A stretch of 64,000 bases of DNA from Microbacterium rhizomatis. Its GTDB lineage: Bacteria > Actinomycetota > Actinomycetes > Actinomycetales > Microbacteriaceae. Both the position numbers and the translations under genes were made by a program. Shown here one piece after another: positions 1 through 13,118 of the stretch. Location of the stretch: NCBI RefSeq assembly GCF_008710745.1, contig NZ_VYSA01000001.1, forward strand, positions 682,001 to 746,000, written 5' to 3'. A model generated the notes under the pieces. That model ran no database searches. It was not told the origin of the DNA and saw only the letters and a list, made by a program, of their open reading frames with translations. Numbering within the stretch: the stretch's first letter is position 1; each line of letters opens with the position of its first letter.

Positions 1-1
1 C

Positions 2-202
2 GACGGGTGGGCGTTGACGGAGCGCGACCGGTACGGTGCGGGCGAACTGCCCGACCGCATTATCGTCTACCGGGAACCGCACCTTCAGGTCTGCGATTCC
101 CTCGACGAACTCCGGGATGAGATCCATACGACGCTCGTGCACGAGATCGCGCACTTCTACGGAATCGATGATGAGCGCCTCCACGAGCTGGGGTGGGCGT
201 GA
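2..202 (+). CDS. Zincin-like metallopeptidase family protein, 3' part only
   Basis: The gene enters from the left edge, so only the C-terminal ~65 residues are visible. They contain the zinc-binding helix HEIAHFYGID followed by DERLHELGW. This HExxH-x-x-x-G-x-D arrangement is typical of the small PF06262-type (Zincin_1) putative metallopeptidases of Actinobacteria. The substrate is not known. A TTG at position 14 could be read as a start, but the open frame continues upstream to the edge, so a truncated longer gene is more likely. Its stop overlaps the ATG of clpS by one base, so the two are probably co-transcribed. Confidence 0.7.
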   Translation, partial: DGWALTERDRYGAGELPDRIIVYREPHLQVCDSLDELRDEIHTTLVHEIAHFYGIDDERLHELGWA

Positions 203-501
203 TGAGGGCAGCGGCGCTCCCCGACACGCGTGAGGATCTGCACGTCCACGAATCGGCGGACAGGGCGCGCCCGTGGCAGACCGTGGTCTGGAACGATCCG
301 GTCAATCTGATGAGCTACGTGGTGCACGTCTTCCGCGAATACTTCGGGTTCTCCCTCGATCAGGCGACTCAGCTCATGATGGCGGTGCACAACACGGGGC
401 ACGCGATCGTGGCGGAAGGAGCTCGCGAACAGATGGAACTGCACACCCAGGCGATGCACGACTACGGTCTGTGGGCGACCGTACGAAAGGCTCCCCAATG
501 A
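202..501 (+). CDS. clpS: ATP-dependent Clp protease adaptor ClpS
   Basis: This small protein delivers N-degron substrates to the ClpAP/ClpCP protease. The core shows the family pattern: WQTVVWNDPVNLMSYVVHVF, then an MMAVHNTGHAIV segment and the ending DYGLWATV. Known family residues for N-degron binding fall in the NDPVN loop and the M-x-x-VH-x-x-G-x-A helix, and both are present. GTG codons at 193 and 199 are alternative starts, but the ATG at 202 overlaps the upstream stop as TGATG. The stop overlaps the next gene as ATGA. The ClpS-DUF2017 pair is a conserved actinobacterial arrangement. Confidence 0.95.
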   Translation: MRAAALPDTREDLHVHESADRARPWQTVVWNDPVNLMSYVVHVFREYFGFSLDQATQLMMAVHNTGHAIVAEGAREQMELHTQAMHDYGLWATVRKAPQ

Positions 502-1001
502 GCGAGAGACTCGTCACCCTGGAGATCTCGCGGATAGAGGCGGCGCACCTCTCTGGGCTCGTGACGCAATTCCTCGAGCTCCTCCAGTCGAGCGATGACG
601 CTCGCCCGACCGACGATCCCGCGATCGCAAGACTCGTGCCCGACGCCTACACCGACGACCCGCATGCCGCACGCGAGTTCAGAGACGTCACACAGACCGA
701 TCTGATCACGCGGCGGATCGACGATGCGGGCATCGTCCTCTCCACGCTGGGCGGCATCGTGCTCGTGCCTGCCGGCACACCCCTGGATGACCCGCGATTC
801 ACCGAGCTCGTCTCGATTACGATCGACGCGGACGAGTCGCGTGCCTGGCTGCGCACGCTGGCCGCCATCCGCCTCGTCCTTGCCTCACGCCTCGGGATCG
901 AGACCGAAGACGACCACGACGAGGATGACACGCGCTTCGGGATCTACGACTGGCTCGGGTACCGCCTCGATGGCCTCGTGCGCGCCGTCACGGAGGACTG
1001 A
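498..1001 (+). CDS. DUF2017 domain-containing protein
   Basis: This 167-residue acidic protein starts at an ATG overlapping the clpS stop (ATGA). It is recognised as DUF2017 from its place directly behind clpS and from the segment around EISRIEAAHLSGLV, followed by a C-terminal region ending in YDWLGYRLDGLVRAV. The function is unknown. Constant coupling to clpS suggests a role in regulated proteolysis, which is inference. No membrane segment or signal peptide is visible. Confidence 0.8.
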   Translation: MSERLVTLEISRIEAAHLSGLVTQFLELLQSSDDARPTDDPAIARLVPDAYTDDPHAAREFRDVTQTDLITRRIDDAGIVLSTLGGIVLVPAGTPLDDPRFTELVSITIDADESRAWLRTLAAIRLVLASRLGIETEDDHDEDDTRFGIYDWLGYRLDGLVRAVTED

Positions 1002-1013
1002 CCCCCGAGCACG

Positions 1014-1607
1014 CTAAGGGATCTCGAAGGTCAGGGTTGCGTGAGCCCGCGGATCGTCGCGAGTCAGATGGCGCTCTTCCTGCTCGGCCCATCGCGTCCA
1101 GTGCGGGCGGAAGGTCTCACCGTCCCGCGCCAGCGCACGACTCTTGCGCGACGCGGTCGGCGATTCGAGCCACACACGCACGTCCGCGAGACGCGCGGTG
1201 ACCGGGGTGAGGATGCCCGAGCCCTCGACGATCAACGGCAGCGCCGGATCGACGGCATGGGCTTCCGCGTGCTGTGAGGCCGCCCAGTCCCATCGCTCCC
1301 ATACGCCGATGAACCCTCGGGCGTGCGCGTTCAGGATGGTGTCGGTCGCTGTGCGCACGCCCTCGTCGAGCCCGTCCCATCCCGGATAGATCGCGTCAAG
1401 ACCGACGAGCTGGACTCGTCCGCGAAGCGGCCAGCGCTGCACGAGCTCCCTGGCGAGAGTCGACTTGCCCGATCCGCTGCGACCGTCGATGAGGACGACC
1501 GGATTGGCCGCCTCGACCGCGATGACAGCCTCGAGGATCCTCGCGGCCGCCGCATGGCGCGCGTTCGCGAGCGGGTCGCTGCTACTTCTTGAGGATGCGG
1601 ACGACAC
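1014..1607 (-). CDS. P-loop NTPase, uridine kinase-like
   Basis: A Walker A motif, DGRSGSGKST, lies near the N-terminus. It is followed by a LVGLDAIYPGWDGL segment and an acidic strand PLIVEGSGIL, which fits the uridine kinase / nucleoside kinase-like P-loop fold of about 200 residues. The substrate cannot be read from the sequence. The GTG at 1607 is the best start because it gives a normal N-terminus and overlaps the 3' end of the upstream gene by 26 bases. A longer open frame runs further upstream, but it is low-complexity serine/arginine shadow of the neighbouring gene. It forms a likely operon with the GerW-like gene. Confidence 0.7.
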   Translation of the reverse strand: MSSASSRSSSDPLANARHAAAARILEAVIAVEAANPVVLIDGRSGSGKSTLARELVQRWPLRGRVQLVGLDAIYPGWDGLDEGVRTATDTILNAHARGFIGVWERWDWAASQHAEAHAVDPALPLIVEGSGILTPVTARLADVRVWLESPTASRKSRALARDGETFRPHWTRWAEQEERHLTRDDPRAHATLTFEIP

Positions 1608-1902
1608 GGCTGAACGCGCGGCCGGCGACCCACACGAACGGGATCGCGACGGCGAGGAACACGACGATGTTCGGCTCGAAGCGCAGATCTCCACCGCGGC
1701 GGATGTAGGCGCCCAGGGGAATCGCGTACCCGCCGCCCCCACCGCCACCGTTGCCGACCTCATCGGATCCGCCACCGAACCCCGTCCACGTGAGGGCGAC
1801 GGGAACGATGCGGATTCCGTCGACGTCCTGCTGCTCACCGTAGGCGCTCTTCACGCCGAATGATGCGGACTGCTTGCCGAGCTCGAGTGCGATGTTGGGC
1901 AT
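1582..1902 (-). CDS. GerW/YtfJ-like protein
   Basis: This 106-residue protein has the order of the GerW (YtfJ) family: SAYGEQQDVDGIRIVPVALTW, then a long glycine run around residues 44-57, then a short C-terminal hydrophobic stretch (FLAVAIPFVWVAGRAF). YtfJ is a sporulation/germination protein in Bacillus, but related proteins occur widely in non-sporulating Actinobacteria, where their role is not established. The C-terminal helix could anchor it to the membrane. It lies upstream of the kinase-like gene and 10 bases downstream of dinB. Confidence 0.6.
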   Translation of the reverse strand: MPNIALELGKQSASFGVKSAYGEQQDVDGIRIVPVALTWTGFGGGSDEVGNGGGGGGGYAIPLGAYIRRGGDLRFEPNIVVFLAVAIPFVWVAGRAFSRVVRILKK

Positions 1903-1911
1903 GAGCCCACG

Positions 1912-3168
1912 CTACCCCTGCGGAGGCTTCGGATGCGACGGGAGTGCACCCATCGCGGGCGTCCGGCCGAGGAAGGCGGCACGAGTGACCGCCCCCTTTC
2001 CGAACCGGGCGGTCGCATCGTCCAGCGCGCCTTCCACATTGCGCCACTCTTCATCGTCGTCCCAGAGGGCGAGCGCCGCGCCCCCGGACTCCTGGAGCTT
2101 CTCTGCCCGCACACCCACGAGGCGCACCGGCTGGTGAAGGTCGATGCTGTCGAACAACTCATGCGCGGCATCCCCGATCCGCTGGCCCACCGCAGTCGGC
2201 GCCTCGAGCGTCTGCGATCGGCTGATCGTCGTGAAGTCGGCGAATCGCAGCTTCAGGGCGATCGTCGACGCCTCCCAGCCGCTCTTGCGCAGCCGCGCAC
2301 CCACACGATCGGCGAGCCGACGCAACTCCGCGCGCAGCACCGCGGGGTCGGCGATGTCGGTGTGGAAGGTCTCTTCGTGCCCGATGCTCTTCTCGACGCG
2401 CGACGTCGAGACCTCACGCGGGTCGATGCCGCGCGCGAGGTGCCAGAGCCGGTCCCCCATGGCCACCCCGACGGCGCGATCGAGCGACGCACGCGGGGCA
2501 TCGCGGACGTCTGCGATCGTCCGCAGCCCGCGCGACTCGAGCACCTCCGATGCTTTCGGCCCGACGCCCCACATCGTCCGCACCGACCGCGGCGCGAGGA
2601 AGGCGGCGGTGTCGGCCTCTGCGACGATGAGGATGCCGTCCGGCTTGCTCAGTGTCGACGCCATCTTCGCGACATGCTTGGTCGCAGCCACTCCGACGCT
2701 GCAGACCAGCCCCGTCTCGGCGAGCACACGGCGCCGGATCGCGCGGCCGATCTCGCCGGGGCTCCCCCAGAGCCGTCGTGCCCCGCGCACATCGAGGAAT
2801 GCCTCGTCAATCGACAGCGGCTCGACCAGGGGCGTGAAGGAGTGGAAGATCTCCATCACCTCCGCCGATTTCGCCAGGTAGCGATCGAAGTGCGGGAGCA
2901 CGACGATCGCGTTCGGGCAGAGGCGCAACGCCTGCCCCACCGGCATCGCCGAGCGCACTCCGAACCGTCGCGCCTCGTACGAGGCGCTGGAGACCACCGA
3001 CCGGCCGTCGGGCGCGCCGATGATGATCGGCTTGCCCCTCAACGTGGGGTCGTCGAGAACTTCTACGGATGCGTAGAACGCATCCATGTCGACGTGAAGG
3101 ATGCCGGTGCCGCTGTCGTCGGCATCGTCGGGCGAGACCGTCCGCCCCGTCCCGTCGCCGCGTCCCAT
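1912..3168 (-). CDS. dinB: DNA polymerase IV (Y-family)
   Basis: This is a translesion polymerase that copies damaged or mispaired templates without proofreading. The catalytic palm is clear: HVDMDAFYASVE near residue 26 supplies the first metal-binding aspartate, and SIDEAFLDV near residue 120 supplies the Asp-Glu pair. The YEARRFGVRSAMP finger motif lies between them. Helix-hairpin-helix sequences (MWGVGPKASEVLESRGLRTIADV) and the little-finger domain follow. At 418 residues it is slightly longer than E. coli DinB (351) because of short extensions at both ends. The ATG at 3168 gives a 17-residue leader before the palm, and a downstream start is possible. Confidence 0.95.
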   Translation of the reverse strand: MGRGDGTGRTVSPDDADDSGTGILHVDMDAFYASVEVLDDPTLRGKPIIIGAPDGRSVVSSASYEARRFGVRSAMPVGQALRLCPNAIVVLPHFDRYLAKSAEVMEIFHSFTPLVEPLSIDEAFLDVRGARRLWGSPGEIGRAIRRRVLAETGLVCSVGVAATKHVAKMASTLSKPDGILIVAEADTAAFLAPRSVRTMWGVGPKASEVLESRGLRTIADVRDAPRASLDRAVGVAMGDRLWHLARGIDPREVSTSRVEKSIGHEETFHTDIADPAVLRAELRRLADRVGARLRKSGWEASTIALKLRFADFTTISRSQTLEAPTAVGQRIGDAAHELFDSIDLHQPVRLVGVRAEKLQESGGAALALWDDDEEWRNVEGALDDATARFGKGAVTRAAFLGRTPAMGALPSHPKPPQG

Positions 3169-3234
3169 GAATACATTCTCGCCGCGTGCGCCGACATCGG
3201 GCCCCGCCCTTCGAGGCTCACCGGGCCGCGCGAC

Positions 3235-4749
3235 TTACCGGGCCGCGCGCTCCAGGACGAGTTCGCGCACACGGGCCGCGTCGGCCTGCCCCCGCATCGC
3301 CTTCATCACCGCTCCGATGACCGCCCCCGCCGCCTGGACCTTTCCGTCCCGGATCTTCTCGAGCACGTCGGGCTGCGCGGCCAGCGCGTCATCGATCGCG
3401 GCGATGAGCGCACCGTCGTCCGAGACGACGGCAAGGCCCCGAGCATCCACGATCTCCTGGGGTGTGCCCTCACCCGCGATGACGGCCTCCAGCACCTGGC
3501 GCGCGAGCTTGTCGTTGAGCGTTCCGGCATCGACGAGCGCCTGCACCGCAGCAACGTCGGCGGGAGACACGAGGTCGGCGGCCTCCCGCCCCTGCGCGTT
3601 GGCGAGGCGGGCGATCTCGCCGGTCCACCACTTGCGGGCAGCCGCGGGGGTCGCGCCCGCGACGATCGTCGCCTCGATCTCGGCGAGGATGCCGTTGTTC
3701 GCGGCGTCCTGGAACTCGAGATCCGTGAAGCCCCACTCTGCTTTCAGGCGACGACGGCGCGCCGCGGGGCCCTCCGGGAGCGCGGCCCGGAGCTCATCGA
3801 TCAAGGCGGGCGAGGGAACCACCGGGAGGAGGTCCGGCTCGGGGAAGTATCGGTAGTCGTCGGCGTCGGACTTCGGCCGGCCCGGCGAAGTCGTTCCGGT
3901 GTCCTCGTGCCAGTGCCGGGTCTCTTGCGTGATCGTGCCGCCCGCCGCGAGGATCGCCGCCTGCCGCTGGATCTCGTAGCGCACCGCGCGCTCGACGGAG
4001 CGCATCGAGTTCACGTTCTTGGTCTCGGTGCGAGTGCCGAGCTTCTCCTGTCCACGGGGACGCAGTGAAACGTTCGCGTCGCAGCGGAGGTTGCCGCGCT
4101 CCATCTTCGCGTCCGAGATCCCCAGCGCCAGCACGATGTCGCGGATCGTCTGGACGTACGCCTTCGCGATCTCGGGGGCACGGTGTTCGGACCCGTAGAT
4201 GGGCTTGGTGACGATCTCCACGAGCGGCACGCCCGCGCGGTTGTAGTCGACGAGCGAGTACTCCGCGCCCTGGATGCGCCCGGTCGAGCCGCCGACGTGC
4301 GTGAGCTTGCCGGCATCCTCTTCCATGTGCGCGCGCTCGATGGGCACCGTGACGATCGTGCCGTCCGCGAGCTCGACATCGACCGAGCCCTCGAACGCGA
4401 TCGGCTCGTCGTACTGGCTGATCTGATAGTTCTTACCCAGATCGGGGTAGAAGTAGTTCTTGCGTGCGAAGCGGCTGGACGGTGCGATCGAGCACCCCAG
4501 CGCGAGCCCGAGCGAGATGGAGTAGCGGACCGCCTGCTCGTTGACGACGGGGAGGGACCCGGGCAGACCCAGGTCGACGGGTGCCAGATCGGTATTCGGC
4601 TCGCGCCCGAACGAGTTGGGCGCAGCCGAGAACATCTTGGTCTTGGTGTTCAGCTCGACGTGCACCTCGAACCCGAGAACGGGTTCGAACCGCTCGAGGG
4701 CCTCGTCGAAACTCAGCAGCTTATCCGCGCTTCTTCCGTGCGTCGCCAT
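3235..4749 (-). CDS. gatB: Asp-tRNA(Asn)/Glu-tRNA(Gln) amidotransferase subunit B
   Basis: GatB binds the misacylated tRNA and phosphorylates its side chain within the GatCAB complex. The 504-residue protein contains [16 protein letters not shown], the [13 protein letters not shown] zinc-cradle/kinase region, the E-x-RCDANVS segment, and the Yqey-like tail domain ending in [14 protein letters not shown]. Its length matches the family. It is the last gene of gatC-gatA-gatB, two bases after the gatA stop. The operon implies that Gln-tRNA and/or Asn-tRNA is made by the indirect route. Confidence 0.97.
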   Translation of the reverse strand: MATHGRSADKLLSFDEALERFEPVLGFEVHVELNTKTKMFSAAPNSFGREPNTDLAPVDLGLPGSLPVVNEQAVRYSISLGLALGCSIAPSSRFARKNYFYPDLGKNYQISQYDEPIAFEGSVDVELADGTIVTVPIERAHMEEDAGKLTHVGGSTGRIQGAEYSLVDYNRAGVPLVEIVTKPIYGSEHRAPEIAKAYVQTIRDIVLALGISDAKMERGNLRCDANVSLRPRGQEKLGTRTETKNVNSMRSVERAVRYEIQRQAAILAAGGTITQETRHWHEDTGTTSPGRPKSDADDYRYFPEPDLLPVVPSPALIDELRAALPEGPAARRRRLKAEWGFTDLEFQDAANNGILAEIEATIVAGATPAAARKWWTGEIARLANAQGREAADLVSPADVAAVQALVDAGTLNDKLARQVLEAVIAGEGTPQEIVDARGLAVVSDDGALIAAIDDALAAQPDVLEKIRDGKVQAAGAVIGAVMKAMRGQADAARVRELVLERAAR

Positions 4750-4751
4750 GA

Positions 4752-6293
4752 TCAGGCCTTCTCTCCGAGCGTCGGAGCCTTGTCGAGGAGCGGACCGCCC
4801 CAGCTGTCCACGAGCAGAGCCTCGAGCGCAGCGCCCACGCGGTAGAGGCGTGCGTCTTCGCGCGCGGGCGCCAGGAACTGGATGCCGACGGGCAGGCCGT
4901 CCTCGGCGGCCAGGCCCGACGGAATCGAGATGCCCGGAACCCCCGCGAGGTTGGCGGGGATCGTCGTGACATCGTTCAAGTACATCTGCAGCGGGTCGTC
5001 GATCTTCTCGCCCAGCCGGAACGCCGTGGTCGGCGCCGAGGGCGTCGCGATCACGTCGACACGGGCGAACGCCTCATCGAAATCGCGCTGGATGAGGGTG
5101 CGCACCTTCTGCGCGGAGCCGTAGTAGGCGTCGTAGTAGCCGGCCGACAGCGCGTACGTGCCGAGGATGATGCGTCGCTTCACCTCGTCGCCGAAGCCCG
5201 CATCACGGGTCGCGGCCATGACATCCTCCACCGTGCCCACGGCCTGAGTCCGAAGACCGAAGCGCACCGAGTCGAACTTGGCGAGGTTGCTGGATGCCTC
5301 GGCGGGGAGGATCAGGTAATACGCGGCCACTCCGTACTCGAAGTGCGGGGCGCTGATCTCGACGATCTCGGCCCCCTGAGCCTCCATCACCGCCAGCGCG
5401 GCCCGGAATGAACCCGACACACCGGCCTGGAACCCGCTGTCGGGAAGCTCTGCGATGACGCCGACCTTCAGTCCCTTGAGCACATCGCCGCGCGCGCCCT
5501 CCCGCGCCGCGTCGGCGAAGGACGGCCACGCGTCGGTGAGCGACGTCGAATCGCGCGGGTCGTGGCCGCCGATCACGTCGTGCAGCAGGCCGGCGTCGAG
5601 CACCGTCCTGGTTACCGGACCCACCTGATCGAGGCTGGACGCGAGAGCGATCGCGCCGTACCGGCTCACGCCGCCGTAGGTGGGCTTGATGCCCACGGTG
5701 CCGGTCACGTGGGCAGGCTGGCGGATCGAGCCTCCCGTGTCAGAGCCGAGGGCGAGGGGCGCCTCGAAGGCGGCGACGGCCGCGGCCGAACCGCCGCCGG
5801 ACCCGCCCGGGATCCGGTCGAGGTCCCACGGGTTGTGGGTGGGGCCGTAGGCCGAGTGCTCGGTCGAGGAGCCCATCGCGAACTCATCCATGTTCGTCTT
5901 GCCGAGCGGCACGAGACCGGCGGCCCGTGCACGCGCCACCACGGTGGCGTCGAACGGCGACAGGTACCCCTCGAGGATCTTCGATCCGCTCGTCGAGGGC
6001 ATGTCCGTCGTGACCAGCACGTCCTTGATGGCGAGCGGAACTCCGGCCACGGGGCCGAGATCCTCACCCGCGGCCCGTCGGCGATCGATGTCGGCGGCGG
6101 CATCCAGAGCGCCGGCATTCACGTGCAGGAAGGCGTGGACGTCTCCGTCCACCGCGGCGATGCGATCGAGGTGCGCCTGGGTGGCCTCGACGCTCGAGAT
6201 CTCGCGCGAAGCGAGCTTCGCGGCGAGGTCTGCCGCGGAGAGCCGGATGATGTCGCTCACTGCTTTTCGTTCCGTCCCTGTCGGCTCCGTCAC
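4752..6293 (-). CDS. gatA: Asp-tRNA(Asn)/Glu-tRNA(Gln) amidotransferase subunit A
   Basis: GatA is the amidase that releases ammonia from glutamine and passes it to GatB. The Ser-cisSer-Lys triad of the amidase-signature family is visible: the lysine in [10 protein letters not shown], the cis-serine in [12 protein letters not shown], and the nucleophile in [14 protein letters not shown]. The GTG at 6293 overlaps the gatC stop (GTGA) and has GGAG seven bases upstream. An in-frame GTG at 6260 gives a product starting [12 protein letters not shown], closer to the usual family N-terminus, and is a real alternative. Confidence 0.96.
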   Translation of the reverse strand: MTEPTGTERKAVSDIIRLSAADLAAKLASREISSVEATQAHLDRIAAVDGDVHAFLHVNAGALDAAADIDRRRAAGEDLGPVAGVPLAIKDVLVTTDMPSTSGSKILEGYLSPFDATVVARARAAGLVPLGKTNMDEFAMGSSTEHSAYGPTHNPWDLDRIPGGSGGGSAAAVAAFEAPLALGSDTGGSIRQPAHVTGTVGIKPTYGGVSRYGAIALASSLDQVGPVTRTVLDAGLLHDVIGGHDPRDSTSLTDAWPSFADAAREGARGDVLKGLKVGVIAELPDSGFQAGVSGSFRAALAVMEAQGAEIVEISAPHFEYGVAAYYLILPAEASSNLAKFDSVRFGLRTQAVGTVEDVMAATRDAGFGDEVKRRIILGTYALSAGYYDAYYGSAQKVRTLIQRDFDEAFARVDVIATPSAPTTAFRLGEKIDDPLQMYLNDVTTIPANLAGVPGISIPSGLAAEDGLPVGIQFLAPAREDARLYRVGAALEALLVDSWGGPLLDKAPTLGEKA

Positions 6294-6589
6294 TGTTCTT
6301 CTCCGAGGATCGCGGTGACGCGGAACCGGCCGTCGGCCGCATCCGGGGCGTTCTGCAACGCCTGAGCCTGCGTGAGGGTTTCGCCCACGACGTCGGCACG
6401 GCAAACGTTCTGCAGCGGGATCGGGTGGCTGGTCGCGATCACATCGGGAGTGGCCACCTGCGAGACCTTGGCGATGTTGTCGACGATCGCGTCGAGCTGT
6501 CCGGTGAGGCGCTGTACCTCGTCGTCGCTCAGCTGGATCCGGGCGAGCACACCGAGATGGCGCACGAGATCGGGGGTGATTTCAGACAC
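6290..6589 (-). CDS. gatC: Asp-tRNA(Asn)/Glu-tRNA(Gln) amidotransferase subunit C
   Basis: GatC is the 99-residue belt subunit that holds GatA and GatB together. The family pattern is present: [22 protein letters not shown] at residues 15-36, a proline-rich [11 protein letters not shown] linker, and the C-terminal strand [10 protein letters not shown]. It is the first gene of the gat operon, with a four-base overlap into gatA. The promoter should lie in the ~95 bases shared with the divergent acyl-CoA ligase gene. Confidence 0.95.
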   Translation of the reverse strand: MSEITPDLVRHLGVLARIQLSDDEVQRLTGQLDAIVDNIAKVSQVATPDVIATSHPIPLQNVCRADVVGETLTQAQALQNAPDAADGRFRVTAILGEEQ

Positions 6590-6683
6590 TCCGCCAGTCT
6601 AGTTTGCGCGGCTCGGCCTCACCGCCGCGTGCCGGCTGCGCGTGGCCCCGCAGGGCTGCACGCGGCGGGTTTAGGCTGGCCGG

Positions 6684-10675
<3,992 letters not shown>

Positions 10676-10703
10676 CTAGAGACGGGCTCCGACGTCGAAC
10701 CGG

Positions 10704-11807
10704 CTAGACCCCCGCGGGAACGGCCGAGACCGTGCGGTCGATCGTGAACTGGCCGAGTACTCGCGTTCCGACGTAGAGCACCGCCGTCTGGCCGGGGGCC
10801 ACACCGTCGAGTGCCACCTCGGGGGTGACCACGAGCGCACCGGATGCCGCATCCCTGCGCGCTGTGGCCGGCACAGGCTCTGCGTGCGCACGGATCTGCA
10901 CATGACAGTCCCACTCATCGTCCGCGGGCGGTGCGCCCGTCCAGCTGTAGCGGGCGCCCGAGATCTCGGAGATCGCGAGAGCCTCCTTCGGACCGACGAC
11001 GACGGTGTTGGAGACCGGGCGCACCTCGAGCACGAATCTCGGCTTGCCGTCGGCGGCCGGCACGCCGAGGGCGAGGCCGCGCCGCTGGCCGACGGTGAAG
11101 GCGTGCGCGCCCTCGTGCGATCCCACCACGGCTCCCGTGCGATCGACGATGTCACCCGTCGCGGTGCCGACCTTCTCGGCCAGCCAGCCGCGGGTGTCGC
11201 CGTCGGGGATGAAGCAGATGTCGTGACTGTCGGGCTTCTGCGCGACCGTGAGACCGCGCGCCGCCGCCTCCGCGCGGACGACGGCCTTGGACGGCGTCGC
11301 GCCGAGCGGGAAGTACGTGTGTGCCAGCTGCTCGGCCGTCAGCACGCCGAGCACATAGGACTGGTCCTTCGCGGCATCCGACGCCCTGTGCAGCTCGAGA
11401 CCGCTCTCGCCGTCGATGAGCGTCGCGTAATGGCCGGTGCAGACCGCGTCGAAACCGAGTTCGACGGCCCGTTCGAGGAGTGCGGCGAACTTGATCTTCT
11501 CGTTGCAGCGCATGCAGGGGTTCGGGGTGCGACCGGCCTGGTACTCGGCGATGAAGTCATCGATCACGTCGTCGCGGAACCTCTCGGAGAAGTCCCACAC
11601 GTAGAACGGGATGCCGAGCAGATCGGCGGCCCTGCGCGCATCCAGCGAGTCTTCGATCGTGCAGCAGCCCCGGCTCCCGGTGCGGAGGGTGCCGCCCGCG
11701 CGCGATAGGGCCAAGTGCACCCCGACCACGTCATGACCGGCGTCGACGGCGCGCGCAGCGGCCACCGCCGAGTCCACGCCACCACTCATCGCCGCAAGGA
11801 TCCTCAT
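10704..11807 (-). CDS. mnmA: tRNA 2-thiouridine(34) synthase
   Basis: MnmA thiolates U34 of Lys, Glu and Gln tRNAs. The PP-loop SGGVDSAV lies at residues 8-15. The two catalytic cysteines are in [14 protein letters not shown] near residue 106 and [13 protein letters not shown] near residue 200, so the active site is complete. A C-terminal beta-barrel region follows. The length of 367 residues matches the family. It lies downstream of a cysteine desulfurase gene on the same strand, 45 bases away, which would supply the persulfide sulfur. Confidence 0.96.
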   Translation of the reverse strand: MRILAAMSGGVDSAVAAARAVDAGHDVVGVHLALSRAGGTLRTGSRGCCTIEDSLDARRAADLLGIPFYVWDFSERFRDDVIDDFIAEYQAGRTPNPCMRCNEKIKFAALLERAVELGFDAVCTGHYATLIDGESGLELHRASDAAKDQSYVLGVLTAEQLAHTYFPLGATPSKAVVRAEAAARGLTVAQKPDSHDICFIPDGDTRGWLAEKVGTATGDIVDRTGAVVGSHEGAHAFTVGQRRGLALGVPAADGKPRFVLEVRPVSNTVVVGPKEALAISEISGARYSWTGAPPADDEWDCHVQIRAHAEPVPATARRDAASGALVVTPEVALDGVAPGQTAVLYVGTRVLGQFTIDRTVSAVPAGV

Positions 11808-11852
11808 GCGTCCAGTCTACGAGCGGGTGACTGCACGGCGTCCGGGAGCCCG

Positions 11853-13058
11853 TCAGCGCCGCGCGGAGGGCACCGCCCGCTCGTACGCCTCGGGCAGTGC
11901 GGCGAGGAACGCATCCACATCCGCTCGCGTGGAGGCGCGGCCGAGGGTGAGCCGCAGGACCGAGCGGGCGGCGTCGTCGTCCCTGCCCATGGCGAGCACC
12001 ACGTGCGACGGTTCGGGCACGCCGGCCTGACATGCCGATCCCGTCGAGACGGCAATGCCTGCGCGATCCATGAGAAACAGCAGGGCGTCGCCGCTCGCCC
12101 CGGGGAACAGCACGTGGGCATTGCCGGGCAGCCGATCGGTCGGATCGCCGAGCAGCTCCGCCTCCGGCACCAGAGTGCGGATGCCGGAGACCAGCGAATC
12201 CCGCAGGTCTGCGAGCCGCGCCGCTTCGGCCTCGCGCTCGGCGTCCGCCAGCTCTGCCGCGACCGCGAACGCCACGGCGCCCGCGACATCCTGGGTCCCG
12301 GAGCGCAGGCCGCGCTGCTGCCCTCCGCCGTGCTGGAGCGCGGAGAGGGTCGCCGCGCGCGACACGACCAGGGCACCGATCCCGACCGGTCCGCCGATCT
12401 TGTGCGCCGACACGCTGAGCGCGACCAGGCCCGTGCCGCCCGCGGCCTCCGCCCGCCAGCGACGGAACGACACCGGGACATGACCGAACGCGCTGACGGC
12501 ATCGAGGTGGAAGGGCACTCTCCCGGCGCTCGCCGCCTGAGCGAGCTCGGCAACGGGATTGATCGTGCCCGCCTCGTTGTTGGCGACCAGCGCGGTGGCC
12601 AGCGCCACGCCGTCGCCCGCGCACGCCGCCGCGAACGCCGCCGTGTCCACCCGTGCCTGACGATCGACGCGCACAGGAACGACCCGCGCGCCCTGCGTCG
12701 CGGCCAGCCACTGGACCGCATCGAGCGTGGCGTGGTGCTCCGCATCGGGCAGGACCACCGCATCCGTCCCCGCACTCCGACCCCACCAGAGCCCCTTGAC
12801 CGCGAGGTTCACCGACTCGGTGCCGCCCGAAGTGAGGACGACCTCGATGGGGTCGCAATCGAGCACGGCCGCGATCCGCTCCCGCGCCTCTTCCAGGATC
12901 CGCCGCGCGTCCTGCCCACCGGCGTGGATCGACGAAGCGTTTCCGACGTGCTCGGTCGTCGCGATCCAGGCGTCTCTCGCCTCCGGCCGCAGCGGTGTGG
13001 TGGCGGCGTGGTCCAAGTACACGCGATCCCGGCGCACCCGGCCGTGGTTCGACTGCAT
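11853..13058 (-). CDS. Cysteine desulfurase (NifS/IscS family)
   Basis: This PLP enzyme takes sulfur from cysteine. It shows YLDHAATTPLRP at the N-terminus, DAEHHATLD, the PLP lysine in SAHKIGGPVG, the RSGTQDVAG motif, and the loop cysteine in STGSACQAG. That makes it a catalytically complete class I enzyme. Just upstream of mnmA, it most likely feeds tRNA thiolation, though Fe-S assembly is also possible. The ATG at 13058 (preceded by an in-frame GTG) is preferred because the longer frame adds an arginine-rich, non-family leader. It is divergent from glgX with 60 bases between. Confidence 0.93.
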   Translation of the reverse strand: MQSNHGRVRRDRVYLDHAATTPLRPEARDAWIATTEHVGNASSIHAGGQDARRILEEARERIAAVLDCDPIEVVLTSGGTESVNLAVKGLWWGRSAGTDAVVLPDAEHHATLDAVQWLAATQGARVVPVRVDRQARVDTAAFAAACAGDGVALATALVANNEAGTINPVAELAQAASAGRVPFHLDAVSAFGHVPVSFRRWRAEAAGGTGLVALSVSAHKIGGPVGIGALVVSRAATLSALQHGGGQQRGLRSGTQDVAGAVAFAVAAELADAEREAEAARLADLRDSLVSGIRTLVPEAELLGDPTDRLPGNAHVLFPGASGDALLFLMDRAGIAVSTGSACQAGVPEPSHVVLAMGRDDDAARSVLRLTLGRASTRADVDAFLAALPEAYERAVPSARR

Positions 13059-13118
13059 CACGGACCCCGCTCCCCGCCGTGTACGTCCCGGCGTCACGGC
13101 ATTACTACTGTAGAGCGC

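Noticed and set aside
1933-4068. A 711-codon plus-strand open frame opposite dinB and gatB.
   Set aside because: It is high-GC mirror coding; both genes beneath it have complete catalytic motifs and the shadow product is low in complexity.
11715-13118. A very long open frame continuing upstream of glgX across the cysteine desulfurase gene.
   Set aside because: It is antisense shadow: proline/arginine/histidine-rich with no family sequence, and homology starts at the ATG at 13119.
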